Part shown: positions 22,140-33,375 of the stretch, in pieces
Layout: each line of letters begins with the position of its first letter
Position numbering within the stretch: position 1 is the stretch's first letter
Assembly: GCF_910592395.1 (NCBI RefSeq)
Contig: NC_088320.1
Location: forward strand, 14,938,501-15,002,500
Source of the DNA: Lineus longissimus
Lineage: Eukaryota > Nemertea > Pilidiophora > Heteronemertea > Lineidae
Reading direction: 5' to 3'
Length of the DNA stretch: 64,000 nt
Made by a program: the position numbers and the translations under genes
Notes under the pieces: generated by a model
What the model was told of the DNA's origin: nothing
The model's input: only the letters and a program-made list of their open reading frames with translations
Databases searched by the model: none

Positions 22140-23174
22140 TTAACTTCGGTGACACTTAAACACTCTCCGCAGGGCTTGTCTGAACCGTTGGCCCGTTGAA
22201 CAGTAGATGAAGAAATTCACAAAACTGTTTAAATTGCTCAGAAAGTATGAAATTTCGAGAACACAAAAAAAGATATGAAAGTCTAAATCGAAACTTGAGT
22301 ATAGTTGAATTGCTGCAATTATTTGAGAAAGCCCGCCTGGTATCTCTAGTATTATAAATATAACCACCACGGTCACCACACGATACGTAACCATCCTCAT
22401 TTGTTTGTCTCGCTGTACGTCATTCTTGGTGAGATGAGAAGTAGCCGCCTGCTTTAGGCTAGATAATATCAAGCCGGTGAGGATTGTGAGACTAATTATC
22501 GGTATCAATGAATTAATAATGATATGAAGGCTTACTATGTATATGGTAAAGAAATAATAGTCAAAGTACAAGTCAGTATAATGCCACCAAGGCAAGATCA
22601 TACGCGAACAAGGGTCGTAACTGAATGCGACTCCGTATGAGAGGAACATGGGGATTCTATACAAAAACGCCCCGAAACAGATCGCGAATAGTGAAATGTA
22701 GGCGTTCTTTTTTGTGCATATAGCTGCCGCCCACAGATGTCTGCAGACAGCAATGAATCGCTCTGTGGCAACACAAACAGTGACACAGATGGATGCAGTC
22801 TTTGAAAAGAATATCAGTGTGCGGAGATAACTGTATGCTTGCGCATGAAACAAAATATACTCGAACCAAAAACCTGTGGAGATGTACAAATTTTGCAATG
22901 ATTTGCCAAATACTACCGAAACCAAGACCAGACTGTCAGCAACGGCTAAACCTTGCAGCAGCAGCGACGTTGATGTGTATGGCCGCTCATATCCTACACC
23001 AATAATTGCAAGTATATTTGCTGGAAAGCCAATTACTGCCATGATTAATGTTAATGGTACATTAACGGTGAAAACCGCCAAACCATAGAAACCAATCAAG
23101 GGATATATTGGATACAAACATGTACCATTCTCTCTGGATATGGTGAAAGGAATGGCCTCGTTAGTTGTCGCCAT
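22140..23174 (-). CDS. Rhodopsin-class GPCR, beta type ending CHRS (intact)
   Basis: This is an intact 344-residue, intronless receptor with the same motifs as the alpha gene: LAVAD in TM2, ATERF in TM3, LEIPGG in TM6, NSFVNFFIY in TM7. It lacks the N5 glycosylation site (NEA) and the ECL1 sequon (YISTGF). The first half is almost identical to the beta gene at 25599 in the same 10-kb unit, whereas the last third matches the gene at 32097 in the next unit, so its two halves have different histories. TM3 position 3.25 is not Cys; N-terminal Cys19 and the ECL2 DPCSRM cysteine are kept. Probable G-protein-coupled chemosensory or peptide receptor at the cell surface. Confidence 0.92.
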   Translation of the reverse strand: MATTNEAIPFTISRENGTCLYPIYPLIGFYGLAVFTVNVPLTLIMAVIGFPANILAIIGVGYERPYTSTSLLLQGLAVADSLVLVSVVFGKSLQNLYISTGFWFEYILFHAQAYSYLRTLIFFSKTASICVTVCVATERFIAVCRHLWAAAICTKKNAYISLFAICFGAFLYRIPMFLSYGVAFSYDPCSRMILPWWHYTDLYFDYYFFTIYIVSLHIIINSLIPIISLTILTGLILSSLKQAATSHLTKNDVQRDKQMRMVTYRVVTVVVIFIILEIPGGLSQIIAAIQLYSSFDLDFHIFFCVLEISYFLSNLNSFVNFFIYCSTGQRFRQALRRVFKCHRS

Positions 23175-23329
23175 CGCAGCTGGTTTTAACCGTCAAATCT
23201 ACGAGCATGAAATATTAATTTTTATAACATCTAGTTCACCAGTTGGCACCCCTGGATAAAGAAGCTCTTGGTTACACGATAGACCTATTTTCTAGTCGTT
23301 ACTGCGACATGCGTATTACCCCGATGTGT

Positions 23330-23450
23330 GTAAACGGCGAATAACACCAAATTATAGAAACAAATCAAGAGATGTGTGGGATACAAACATAGTCCACGCT
23401 TCATGGATGTGCTGAAAAAAGTGGCCTCGCCAGTTGTCATCATCGTAGAT
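23330..23450 (-). pseudogene. Duplicated receptor N-terminus (relic) upstream of 22140-23174
   Basis: Minus-strand sequence similar to the first ~35 receptor codons (LCLYPTH, FYNLVLFAVY-like), between the gene and its CRE. Confidence 0.6.
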
Positions 23451-23632
23451 GTTTTTTACCTTAAAATCTACGAGCAAATCATCACATTTTTATAGAAAAA
23501 TTGCTACTAGCTTTGGCTGTTTCCATCAGGCATTTTGACAGGTGGCGCTCTGGATAAAGAAGCTCTCGGTTCATGTAAAGATTGGTAAACTAATCTTCTA
23601 GTCGATGCTGCGTATCCACTGCCTTGTCGAGG

Positions 23633-23640
23633 TGACGTCA
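23633..23640. promoter_or_regulatory. CRE palindrome TGACGTCA
   Basis: Perfect CRE, 459 bp upstream of the ATG at 23174. Confidence 0.6.
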
Positions 23641-24374
23641 TGATCCAGATTTATTTGGTGAATGGAATGAGAAAGACCTGACTTATTCAAACTGGTTTTT
23701 CAATGTTGCTTGAAATACCCAACTTTCATGCGGCGTCCGGTAAACATTTGTGTTTTGGCTTATATATCGCGGACAAACTAGAGCGATAAAAAGAGAAAAC
23801 CCCAAGGAAATGATTTCATCAATGTATTGATTATCATCGAAAACAAGGCATCATTATTTGCCAAATATTAAACCTCCTACCAACATTAACACTTAAAAAA
23901 GTTCTCTCAGCCGTCTATTCATTTTTCTTTCATGGTTGGCCAATTTCCGATTTCTGTGTGGCAGTTCAAACAAATTTCACACATCCTTTCCCAATGAGAC
24001 GGTCATTGCATCACCTAAAACAACTTGACCATATCCTCCTTTATCTTATGACAATGATCGACGTAAACACCTCCATGATGGTGAACTCGAACTCCTTTTA
24101 GCTATCGGACTACCACTGCAGAGAACCACCGAATATGGATAGAAACGCAGCATAACCCTCTTCGTCAACCTATCAGTCAATGGGACACGTAATGAGAACA
24201 GTGTGAATAGAGATTATATATTTCTGCAAACCTCTTAAACGTGTTTCTAGTCAATCACACTAGATGCGTACCTTTGAAAAGAAATATCCACCTCGCAACT
24301 TGAGAAATTGTTTTATAATATCGATGTTGTATTCTGTTTCGGTGATACGGATCATGATACCGGTATTTAATATT

Positions 24375-24705
24375 TACAGTTGGAAGCAGTTCTTGTGTGT
24401 ATAGGGGGATTCTTCACAAAAACGCCCCGAAACAGATCGCGAATAGTGAAATGTAGGCGTTCCTTTTTGTGCATAAAAGCTTCCGCCCACAGTGACCTGC
24501 AGACAGCAATGAATCGCTCTGTGGCAACACAAACAGTGACACAGATGGATGCAGACTTTAAGAAGAAAATCAGTGTGCGGAGATAACTGTATGCGTGCGT
24601 ATGAAACCAAGTATACTCGAACCAAAAACCCGTGTAGTCGCACAGGACCGGCATCGATTCAACAAATACTGGCGGAACCAAGTCTGTCCACACACTAAAA
24701 AACAT
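24375..24705 (-). pseudogene. GPCR fragment, end of TM2 to TM4
   Basis: Second copy of the internal receptor fragment seen at 14469. The ATERFIAVCR motif is intact, but the fragment has no TM1 or TM5-TM7 and is frameshifted at the TM4 start. Confidence 0.8.
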
Positions 24706-24813
24706 GGTTTCTACTCAGAACTTCACTCGATGTGTCTTAACGTGTCTGACTACGCTTAACCACGCCCTTGACCACACCCCTGTCCCAGACTTTGACTGGG
24801 TCCATTGTTTGCG

Positions 24814-25029
24814 TATAAATTAGCACGTGCCGTAATTGTCTTCACCGGCAGAAAAACAAGAAACTAACAACGTGACAAATCGCGCGTAAAACAAATGAAC
24901 CAAGCCAGAAGAGGTAAGTCATTCAGTGAAACTCTGGGTAAAGTTCCTGTGAACAAGGTACCTGGTGTTTATCATCATTGTAAACCTCGTTCGCCTGTTG
25001 CATCTCGGCCTGCGTACACTGAGACATGA
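24814..25029 (+). CDS. Putative 44-residue plus-strand ORF behind a TATA box
   Basis: TATAAAT at 24814-24820 lies 81 bp upstream of ATG 24895. The frame is open for 44 codons to a TGA at 25027 and encodes a basic, Pro-containing peptide (starts MNQARRG) that I do not recognise. After six codons there is a GTAAGT donor-like sequence, so the ATG could instead mark a short first exon. Copies 1 and 3 (14910 and 34838) keep the TATA-ATG spacing but carry an extra base that closes the frame after about 15 codons. It runs antisense to the receptors and just outside the receptor fragment. It may be a real small transcript or only a conserved flank. Confidence 0.3.
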
Positions 25030-25598
25030 GAGACATGGTTTACATAGGGAGGAAATTCCCATTACGTCATTCTCATGAATGAATTATGAATAAGTGCCGA
25101 AAATATGGGTAACCAATCGGCGTCGTCAGGTGTGTAAAAATAAATCGCATTCCTATATGATGAAATGCGTAGATGCAATGACGGGGACGAAGCTGAAAGT
25201 CGACCTCGGGGCACTCGGGCAGCTGGAAGACGCTTCCCGCGCTACTAATAACGAATAACGAACAATGAGTTATACTGTACGATTTGAAACTCAATCAGAA
25301 AAAAACTTCGAACACTTTCAGAAAAAATAGATATTAATAAAACAGGGGAAAAACAAACATATTGAAGTAGAAAACCGGCAACTCCTTTAAGATGGGGCCC
25401 GGAGAGTGAGGTGAATGCTTTATTTTTTCGACATTGATAAAAACAAAGGGTTTCATATGACTCATGATCAAAATCAGCTTGTTTCAACCACTGCCACAGG
25501 GCGATGTAGTCGCTTCTTGATTCTTTTTTGTAGGCAGAAACAAGAGCCATCCTCTAGATTTCACAAGAAGATCGGGAATTCGTGTCATCATTGCAATA

Positions 25599-26633
25599 TC
25601 AACTTCGGCGACACTGAAATACCTTCCGCAGGGCTTGTCTGAACCGTTGGCCTGTTGAACAGTAAATGAAGAAATTAACAAAACTGTTTAAATTGCTCAG
25701 AAAGTATGAAATATTGCGAACACCCGAATAGATATCAAAGTCTAAATCGAGACTTGAGTATGATTGAATTGCTCCAAGCAGTGCTGAAAGCCCGCCTGGC
25801 ATCTCCAGTGTTATAAATATAACCACCACGGTCACCACCCGATACGTAACCAACCTCATTTGTTTGTCTCGCTGTACGTCATTCTTGGTGAGATGAGAAG
25901 TAGTCGCCTGCTTGAGGGTAGATAATATCAAGCCGGTGAGGATTGTGAGACTAATTATCGGTATCAATGAATTGATAAGGATATGAAGGCTTACTATGTA
26001 TATGGTAAATAAATAATAGTCAAAGTACAAGTCAGTATTATGCCACCAAGGCAAGATCATAGGCGAGCAAGGGTCGTAATGGAATTCGACTCCATATGAG
26101 AGGAACAGGGGGATTCTATACAAGAACGCCCCAAAACAGATCGCGAATAGAGAAATGTAGGCGTTCCTTTTTGTGCATATAGCTGCCGCCCACAGAGGCC
26201 TGCAGACAGCAATGAATCGCTCTGTGGCAACACAAATGGTGATATAAATGGATGTAGTCTTTGAAAAGAAAATCAGTGTGCGGAGATAACTGTATGCGTG
26301 CGCATGAAACAAAATATACTCGAACCAAAAACCCCTGTAGTTGTACAAGTCTTGTAATGATTTGCCAAATACTACCGAAACCAAGACCAGACTGTCAGCA
26401 ACGGCTAAACCTTGTAGCAGCAGCGACGTTGATGTGTATGGCCGCTCATATCCTACACCAATAATTGCAAGTATATTTGCTGGAAAGCCAATTACTGCCA
26501 TGATTAATGTTAATGGTACATTAACGGTGAAAACCGCCAAACCATAGAAACCAATCAAGGGATATATTGGATACAAACATGTACCATTCTCTCTGGATAT
26601 GGTGAAAGGAATGGCCTCGTTAGTTGTCGCCAT
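25599..26633 (-). CDS. Rhodopsin-class GPCR, beta type ending CRRS (intact)
   Basis: This is an intact 344-residue, single-exon receptor. Residues 1 to about 95 are almost identical to the neighbouring beta gene at 22140 (GTCLYPIYP, GLAVFT, LAVADSLVL). The C-terminal part, with DIYSGV and the CRRS end, matches the gene at 35621. ECL1 reads YNYRGF, so no sequon there, and ECL2 reads DPCSPM, replacing an Arg that all other intact copies keep. ATERF, TM5 Pro, TM6 Pro and NSFVNFFIY are intact. Its 3' flank holds the TM2-TM4 fragment rather than a C-terminal relic. Role as for the other array members: probable surface chemoreceptor, ligand unknown. Confidence 0.92.
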   Translation of the reverse strand: MATTNEAIPFTISRENGTCLYPIYPLIGFYGLAVFTVNVPLTLIMAVIGFPANILAIIGVGYERPYTSTSLLLQGLAVADSLVLVSVVFGKSLQDLYNYRGFWFEYILFHAHAYSYLRTLIFFSKTTSIYITICVATERFIAVCRPLWAAAICTKRNAYISLFAICFGAFLYRIPLFLSYGVEFHYDPCSPMILPWWHNTDLYFDYYLFTIYIVSLHILINSLIPIISLTILTGLILSTLKQATTSHLTKNDVQRDKQMRLVTYRVVTVVVIFITLEMPGGLSALLGAIQSYSSLDLDFDIYSGVRNISYFLSNLNSFVNFFIYCSTGQRFRQALRKVFQCRRS

Positions 26634-26689
26634 CGCAGCTGGTTTTAACCGTCAAATCTACGAGCATGAAATATTAATTTTTATAACAT

Positions 26690-26902
26690 CTAGTTCACCA
26701 GTTGGCACCCCTGGATAAAGAAGCTCTTGGTTACACGATAGACCAATTTTCTGGTCGTTACTGCGACATGCGTATCACCCCGACGTGTGTAAACGGCGAA
26801 TAACACCAAATTATAGAACCAAATCAAGAGATGTGTGGGATACAAACATAGTCCACGCTTCATGGATGTGCTGAAAAAAGTGGCCTCGCCAGTTGTCATC
26901 AT
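26690..26902 (-). pseudogene. Duplicated receptor N-terminus (relic) upstream of 25599-26633
   Basis: Open frame of 70 codons starting MMTTGEA and running through LCLYPTHLLIWFYNLVLF-like sequence before diverging. If transcribed with the receptor it would be an upstream ORF. Confidence 0.65.
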
Positions 26903-27093
26903 CGTAGATGTTTTTTACCTTAAAATCTACGAGCGAATCATCACAAATTTATTGAAAAATTGCTACTAGCTTTGGCTGTAGTTTCCATCAGGCATTTTGA
27001 CAGATGGCTGTCTGGATAAAGAAGCTCTCGGTACAAGTCAAAATTGATGAACTAATCTTCTGGTCGATGCTGCGTATCACTGCCTTGTCGAGG

Positions 27094-27101
27094 TGACGTC
27101 A
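27094..27101. promoter_or_regulatory. CRE palindrome TGACGTCA
   Basis: Perfect CRE, 461 bp upstream of the ATG at 26633. Confidence 0.6.
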
Positions 27102-28157
27102 TGATCCAGATTTATTTGGTGAATGGAATGAGAAAGACCTGACTTATTTAAACTGGTTTTTCAATGTTGCATGAAATACCCAACTTTCATGCGGCGTCCG
27201 GTAAACATTTGTGTTTTGGCTTGAATATCGCCGACTAACTGGAGCGATAAAATAAAAGAAAACCCGAAGGAAATGATTTCATCAATGTATTGATTATCAT
27301 CGAAAAAAAGGCATCATTATTTGCCAGATATTAAACTTTGTTCCAACACTAACACCTAACGAAGTTCTCTTAGCCGCCTATTCGTTTTTCATTAAGTTGG
27401 CCAATTTCCAATTCCTGTTGGACAATTCGAACAAAAATCTTTGTAAATTTCTCACATCCTGTCCAAATGAGACTGTCTGTGCATCATCTGAAATTACTTG
27501 ACAATATCCTCCTTTAACTTATGATATTGATCGACGTAAACACTTCCATGATGGTGAACTCGAACTCCTTTTAGCAATCGGACTACCACTGCAGAGAACC
27601 AGCGAATATGGATAGAAACGCAGCATAACGCTCTTCGTAAACCAATCAGCCAATGGAACATGTAATGGAAGAGTGTGAATAGAGAATATAAAGTATATTT
27701 CTGTAAACCTACCCAAAAAGTTTCGATTCAATCCCACAAGATGCGTACCTTTGAAAACAAATATCCACCTTGCAACTGGAGAAATTACTTCATGATATCG
27801 GTGTTGTTTTCGATTTTGGTGAAAACGGAATTTTGTTGAATGCTGAACAATGGAAGAAATCGGTTTAATGTTTAAGTTTACTGTGAGATGCAGTTCTTGT
27901 GAATATTGCTAAACGCTTCATACATCACTGTAATCATATCCCCCATTATACATTCGCAGTCGCCTGATGATGTTCTCAACAAATCTATCAAGTCTAGCTA
28001 ACAAGCAATTTTACACTTCAATTATGCCACTTATTGAACTCTGTTATTCTCTTCTAATTTATCAACGTACTTTGACTCCGGCAGTTATATAGGTCTAATG
28101 ATGTGAGCTAGGGGGTATTTACGGACATTTCACTGCCACATTTTATTTTTGATTGCA

Positions 28158-28400
28158 TTAAAACACCTTCTCCAATGCCTGTCTAAATTGACGGCCAGTT
28201 GCAGAGTAGTTGAAAAAAATTACAAAGATGTTTAAATTGCTCAAAAGTATGAAACATTGAGAATACCAAAATTGGCATAGTCTATATCGAGACTTGAATA
28301 TGATGGAATTAGTCCCCATATTTGTGACGTCTCGCCTGGGAGATGTAAAATCAATACCACTGTGACAACCTGATACGATACAGAGGAGCCGTGTTGCTTC
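28158..28400 (-). pseudogene. GPCR relic, TM6-TM7 and C-terminus
   Basis: Counterpart of the relic at 18210 in the next 10-kb unit; frame broken within TM7. Confidence 0.75.
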
Positions 28401-28685
28401 ACAGTGATCCTGCCATATTTCAATGAGGGGCCGCGTCACAACACAGAGACGCTAACACATTACAAGGAGAGGCCGTGGCACTTCACAGTGACCATGACGT
28501 ACATATATATCATTGAGGAACCGTGTCGTTTCACAGAGAATATGTTATGACGTTTTATTTTTCTAATGGCGGGAAATTGTAATTAATAATGGTATATAAT
28601 ATTCTTTTGTCCAGATACCACATGCTATGGCTAAATTGTGAGAGAAAAGCATTTGTTTTCTGACATTCTACTCCCAAACCAAATA

Positions 28686-29720
28686 TCAGTTTTGGTTACA
28701 TTTGAATACCTTTCCCAAGGCTTGTCTAAACCGTCGTCCCAATGCACAGTAGATGAAGAAATTAACAAAACTGTTCAAATTGCTCAAAAAATAGGAAATA
28801 TCGAGAACGCCCAAATAGGCATCAAAGTCGATATCGAGACCTGAATATGATTGAATTAATCCAAGTACTTGGGAAAGCCCGCCCGGGAGTTCTAGAATTA
28901 TAAATATCACCACCACTGTGACCACTCTATGCGTAACCATCTTAATCAGTTTGGCTCGCTCTGCGTCTTTCTTGGTGAGATGTCTAGTAGTCGCCTGATT
29001 TAGGCTCAATGATATCAAGCGAGTGAAGATTATAAGGCTCGTTATTGGTATCAATGAATTAATAATGATATGAATGACTCTAATGTAGGTGATGTGAAAG
29101 TAATAGTTATAGTACAATGCTGTTACCTTCCACCAGGGTAGGATCATACGTGAGCAAGGGTCGTAACGAAATGACACCTCGTACGAGAGGAACAGGGGTA
29201 TTCGATACAAGAAGGCGCCAAAACAGATTGCTGATAGCGAAATGTAGGCATTCCTCTTAGTGCATAAAGCTGCCGCCAACAGTGGCCTGCAGACTGCAAT
29301 GATTCGCTCAGTGGCAACACAAATAGTGATATAGATGGATGAAGTCTTTGAAAAGAAAATCATTGTGCGGAGATAACTGTATGCGTGCGCATGCAACAAA
29401 ATATACTCGAACCAAAACCCCGTAAAGTTATACAGGGCCGGCATTGATTCACCAAATACTTGCGAAATCAAGACTAAACTATCGGTTACTGCTAAACCTT
29501 GTAGCAGCACTGACGTTGATGTGTATGGCCGCTCATATCCTATACCAATAATAGCAAGTATATTTGCTGGAAAGCCAGTTACTGCCATGATTAATGTTAA
29601 TGGTACATTAACGGTGAAAACCGCAACATCATAGAAACCAAGCAAGGGATAAATCGGATAGAAACATATTCCATTCTCTCTGGATATGGTGAAAGGAATG
29701 GTCTCGTTGGTTGTCGCCAT
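28686..29720 (-). CDS. Rhodopsin-class GPCR, alpha type (intact, intronless)
   Basis: This is the direct counterpart of the alpha gene 18727-19761, displaced by 9959 bp and differing by roughly 14 residues. Most differences I could see change the protein: MQALYNY to MPALYNF in ECL1, KYTALYFN to KVTALYYN at the TM5 entry, SNAYSG to FDAYLG before TM7. The TM3 motif reads ATERII, so F140 is Ile here. N5 and N98 sequons are kept (NETI, NFTG). It is 344 residues with a clean ATG and a KCNQN end. Expected to sit in the plasma membrane and signal through G proteins; ligand unknown. Confidence 0.92.
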   Translation of the reverse strand: MATTNETIPFTISRENGICFYPIYPLLGFYDVAVFTVNVPLTLIMAVTGFPANILAIIGIGYERPYTSTSVLLQGLAVTDSLVLISQVFGESMPALYNFTGFWFEYILLHAHAYSYLRTMIFFSKTSSIYITICVATERIIAVCRPLLAAALCTKRNAYISLSAICFGAFLYRIPLFLSYEVSFRYDPCSRMILPWWKVTALYYNYYFHITYIRVIHIIINSLIPITSLIIFTRLISLSLNQATTRHLTKKDAERAKLIKMVTHRVVTVVVIFIILELPGGLSQVLGLIQSYSGLDIDFDAYLGVLDISYFLSNLNSFVNFFIYCALGRRFRQALGKVFKCNQN

Positions 29721-29769
29721 CGCAGCTGGTTTTAACCTTCAAATCTACAAGCATAAAATATTACTTTTT

Positions 29770-29991
29770 TTATAACATACAGTTCACCAGTTGGCACCCC
29801 TGGATAAAGATGCTCTTGGTTACACGATAGACCAATTTTCTGGTCGTTACTGCGACATGTGTATCACCCCGTTGCGTGTAAACGGCGAATAACACCAAAT
29901 TATAGAAACAAATCAAGCAAAGTGTGGGATACAAACATAGTCCACACTTTATGGATGTGCTGAAAAAAGTGGACTCGCCAGTTGTCATCAT
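29770..29991 (-). pseudogene. Duplicated receptor N-terminus (relic) upstream of 28686-29720
   Basis: Open frame of 73 codons starting MMTTGES with LCLYPTLCLICFYNLVLF-like similarity to the receptor start. Confidence 0.65.
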
Positions 29992-30183
29992 CGTAGATGT
30001 TTTTTACCTTAAAATCTACGAGCAAATCATTACATTTTTACAAAAAAAAATGCTACTAGCTTTGGCTGTAGTTTCCATCAGGCATTTTGACAGGTGGCTC
30101 TCTGGATAAAGAAGCTCTCGGTTAAGGTCAAAATTGATGAACTAATCTTCTGGTCGATGCTGCGTATCACTGCCTTGTCGAGG

Positions 30184-30191
30184 TGACGTCA
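30184..30191. promoter_or_regulatory. CRE palindrome TGACGTCA
   Basis: Perfect CRE, 464 bp upstream of the ATG at 29720. Confidence 0.6.
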
Positions 30192-31246
30192 TGATCCAGA
30201 TTTATTTGGTGAATGGAATGAGAAAGACCTGACTTATTTAAACTGGTTTTTCAATGTTGCATGAAATACCCAACTTTCATGCGGCGTCCGGTAAACATTT
30301 GTGTTTTGGCTTGAATATCGCCGACTAACTGGAGCGATAAAATAAAATAAAACCCGAAGGAAATGATTTCATCAATGTATTGATTATCATCGAAAACAAG
30401 GCATCATTATTTGCCAGATATCAAACTTTGTTCCAACACTAACACCTAACGAAGTTCTCTTAGCCGCCTATTCGTTTTTCATTAAGTTGGCCAATTTCCA
30501 ATTCCTGTTGGACAGTTCGAACAAAACTCTTTGTAAATTTCTCACATCCTGTCCAAATGAGACTGTCTGTGCATCATCTGAAATTACTTGACAATATCCT
30601 CCTTTAACTTATGATATTGATCGACGTCAACACCTCCATGATGGTGAACTCGAACTCCTTTTAGCAATCGGACTACCACTGCAGAGAACCAGCGAATACG
30701 GATAGAAACGCAGCATAACGCTCTTCGTAAACCTATCAGCCAATGGAACATGTAATGGAAGAGTGTGAACAGAGAATATAAAGTATATTTCTGTAAACCT
30801 ACCCAAAAAGTTTCGATTCAATCCCACAAGATGCGTACCTTTGAAAACAAATATCCACCTTGCAACTGGAGAAATTACTTCATGATATCGGTGTTGTGTT
30901 CGATGTTGGTGAAAACGGAATTTTGTTGAATGCTGAACAATGGAAGAAATCGCTTTAATGTTTAAGTTTACTGTGAGATGCAGTTCTTGTGAATATTGCT
31001 AACCGGTTCATTCATCGCTGTGATCATATATCCCATTAAACGTTCGCAGTCGCCTAATGATGTTATCACTAAATGTACCAAGTCTAGCTAACAAGCAATT
31101 TTACACTTGAGTTATGCCACTTTATGAAATTTATTTTTCTCCTCTGATTTATCAACGTACTTTGACTCCGGCAGTTATATAGGCTAATGATGTGAGCTAG
31201 GGGGTATTTACGGACATTTCACTGCCACATTTTATTTTTGATTGCA

Positions 31247-31480
31247 TTAAAACACCTTCTCCAATGCTTGTCTAAACCGCCGGCCCGTTGCGCAGTAGAT
31301 GAAAAAATTGACAAAGCTGTTTAAATTGCTCAGAAAGAATGAAATATTAAGAATACCAAAATTGGCATAGTCTATATCGAGACTTAAATATGATGGAATT
31401 AGTCAACGTATTTGTGACGTCTCGCCTGGGAGATGTAAAATCAATACCACTTTGACAACCCGATACGATACAGAGGAGCC
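31247..31480 (-). pseudogene. GPCR relic, TM6-TM7 and C-terminus
   Basis: Counterpart of the relic at 21290 in the next unit, with slightly different indels. Confidence 0.75.
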
Positions 31481-32096
31481 GTGTTGCTTCACAGTGATCC
31501 TGCCATATTTCAAAGAGGGGCCGCGTTGCGACATAGGGACGCTAAAATAATATAATTTTTTTATTACAGGGAGAGGCCATGGCACTTCACAGTGACCATG
31601 AAATACATGTAGATATTTTAAAAGCCGCGTCGCTTCACAGAGATGTTATGACGTTGTATTTTTCCTATATGATGAAATGCGTAGATGCAATGACGGGGAC
31701 GAAGCTGAAAGTCGACATCGGGGCACTCGGGCAGCTGCAAGACGCTTCCCGGGCTACAAATAACGAATAATGAGTTATACTGGATGAGTTGAAACTAAAT
31801 ATAAAAAAACTTCGAAGGCTTTCAGAAAATTAGGTACTGATAAAACTTGGAAAAAAACAAACATATTGAAGTAGAAAACCGCCAACTCCTTTAAGATGGG
31901 GCTCCAAGAGCGAGGGAATGCATTTATTTTCGACGTCAATAAAAACAAAAGGTTTCATATGACTCAAAATCAGCTTGTTTCAATCACTGCTACTGTGCGA
32001 TGTAGTCGCTTCTATTTTCGTTGTTGCAGGCAGAAAGAAAGTCACCACCTAGATTTCAGCACAAGATCAGAAACTCGTGTAATCTGGCAATATTAA

Positions 32097-33131
32097 TTAA
32101 CTTCGGTGACACTTAAATACTCTCCGCAGGGCTTGTCTGAACCGTTGGCCCGTTGAACAGTAGATGAAGAAATTCACAAAACTGTTTAAATTGCTCAGAA
32201 AGTATGAAATTTCGAGAGCACAAAAAAAGATATGAAAGTCTAAATCGAAACTTGAGTATAGTTGAATTGCTGCAATTATTTGAGAAAGCCCGCCTGGCAT
32301 CTCTAGTATTATAAATATAACCACCACGGTCACCACACGATACGTAACCATCCTCATTTGTTTGTCTCGCTGTACGTCATTCTTGGTGAGATGAGAAGTA
32401 GCCGCCTGCTTTAGGCTAGATAATATCAAGCCGGTGAGGATTGTGAGACTAATTATCGGTATCAATGAATTAATAATGATATGAAGGCTTATTATGTATA
32501 TGGTAAAGAAATAATAGTCAAAGTACAAGTCAGTATAATGCCACCAAGGCAAGATCATACGCGAACAAGGGTCGTAACTGAATGCGACTCCGTATGAGAG
32601 GAACAGGGGGATTCTATACAAAAACGCCCCGAAACAGATCGCGAATAGTGAAATGTAGGCGTTCTTTTTTGTGCATATAGCTGCCGCCCACAGAGGTCTG
32701 CAGACAGCAATGAATCGCTCTGTGGCAACACAAACAGTGACACAGATGGATGCAGTCTTTGAAAAGAATATCAGTGTGCGGAGATAACTGTATGCTTGCG
32801 CATGAACCAAAATATACTCGAACCAAAAACCAGTGTAGATGTACAAGTTTTGCAGTGATTTTCCAAATAATACCGAAACCAAGACCAGGCTGTCAGTAAC
32901 CGCTAAACCTTGTAGCAGCACAGAAGTTGATGTGTATGGCCGCTCATGTCCTATACCAATAATCGCAAGTATATTTGCTGGAAAGCCAATTACTGCCATG
33001 ATTAATGTTAATGGTACATTAACGGTGAAAACCGCAAAATCATAGAAACCAAGCAAGGGATAAATCGGATACAAACATATTCCATTCTCTCTGGATATGG
33101 TGAAAGGAATGGCCTCGTTAGTTGCCGCCAT
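32097..33131 (-). CDS. Rhodopsin-class GPCR, alpha/beta mosaic ending CHRS (intact)
   Basis: This intact 344-residue receptor is a mosaic. Residues ~8-86 read like the alpha genes (GICLYPIYPLLGFYDFAVFT, IGIG.ERPYTSTSV, LAVTDSLVL), and from about residue 87 (VSVLFGKSLQN) it is beta-type and matches the gene at 22140 to the CHRS end. The sequence just upstream of its ATG has a 24-bp loss shared only with the gene at 35621. Start is MAATNEA, without the N5 sequon. ERF, TM6 Pro and the TM7 NSFVNFFIY are intact, and the TM3 cysteine is absent as in all copies. Gene conversion or unequal exchange between alpha and beta members is the likely origin. Confidence 0.92.
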   Translation of the reverse strand: MAATNEAIPFTISRENGICLYPIYPLLGFYDFAVFTVNVPLTLIMAVIGFPANILAIIGIGHERPYTSTSVLLQGLAVTDSLVLVSVLFGKSLQNLYIYTGFWFEYILVHAQAYSYLRTLIFFSKTASICVTVCVATERFIAVCRPLWAAAICTKKNAYISLFAICFGAFLYRIPLFLSYGVAFSYDPCSRMILPWWHYTDLYFDYYFFTIYIISLHIIINSLIPIISLTILTGLILSSLKQAATSHLTKNDVQRDKQMRMVTYRVVTVVVIFIILEMPGGLSQIIAAIQLYSSFDLDFHIFFCALEISYFLSNLNSFVNFFIYCSTGQRFRQALRRVFKCHRS

Positions 33132-33171
33132 CGCAGCTGGTTTTAACCATCAAATCTACGAGCATGAAATA

Positions 33172-33375
33172 TTAAGTTGGCACCCCTGGATGAAGAAGCT
33201 CTTGGTTACACGATAGACCAATTCTGGTCGTTACTGCGACATGCGTATCACTCTGTTGTGTATAAACAGCGAATAACACCAAATTATAGAAACAAATCAG
33301 GAGATGTATCGGATACAAACATAGTCCACGCTTTATGGATGTGCTGAAAAGAGTGGCCTCGCCAGTTCTCACCAT
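33172..33375 (-). pseudogene. Duplicated receptor N-terminus (relic) upstream of 32097-33131
   Basis: Open frame of 67 codons (MVRTGEATLF, LCLYPIHLLICFYNLVLF-like) resembling the receptor start. Confidence 0.65.
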
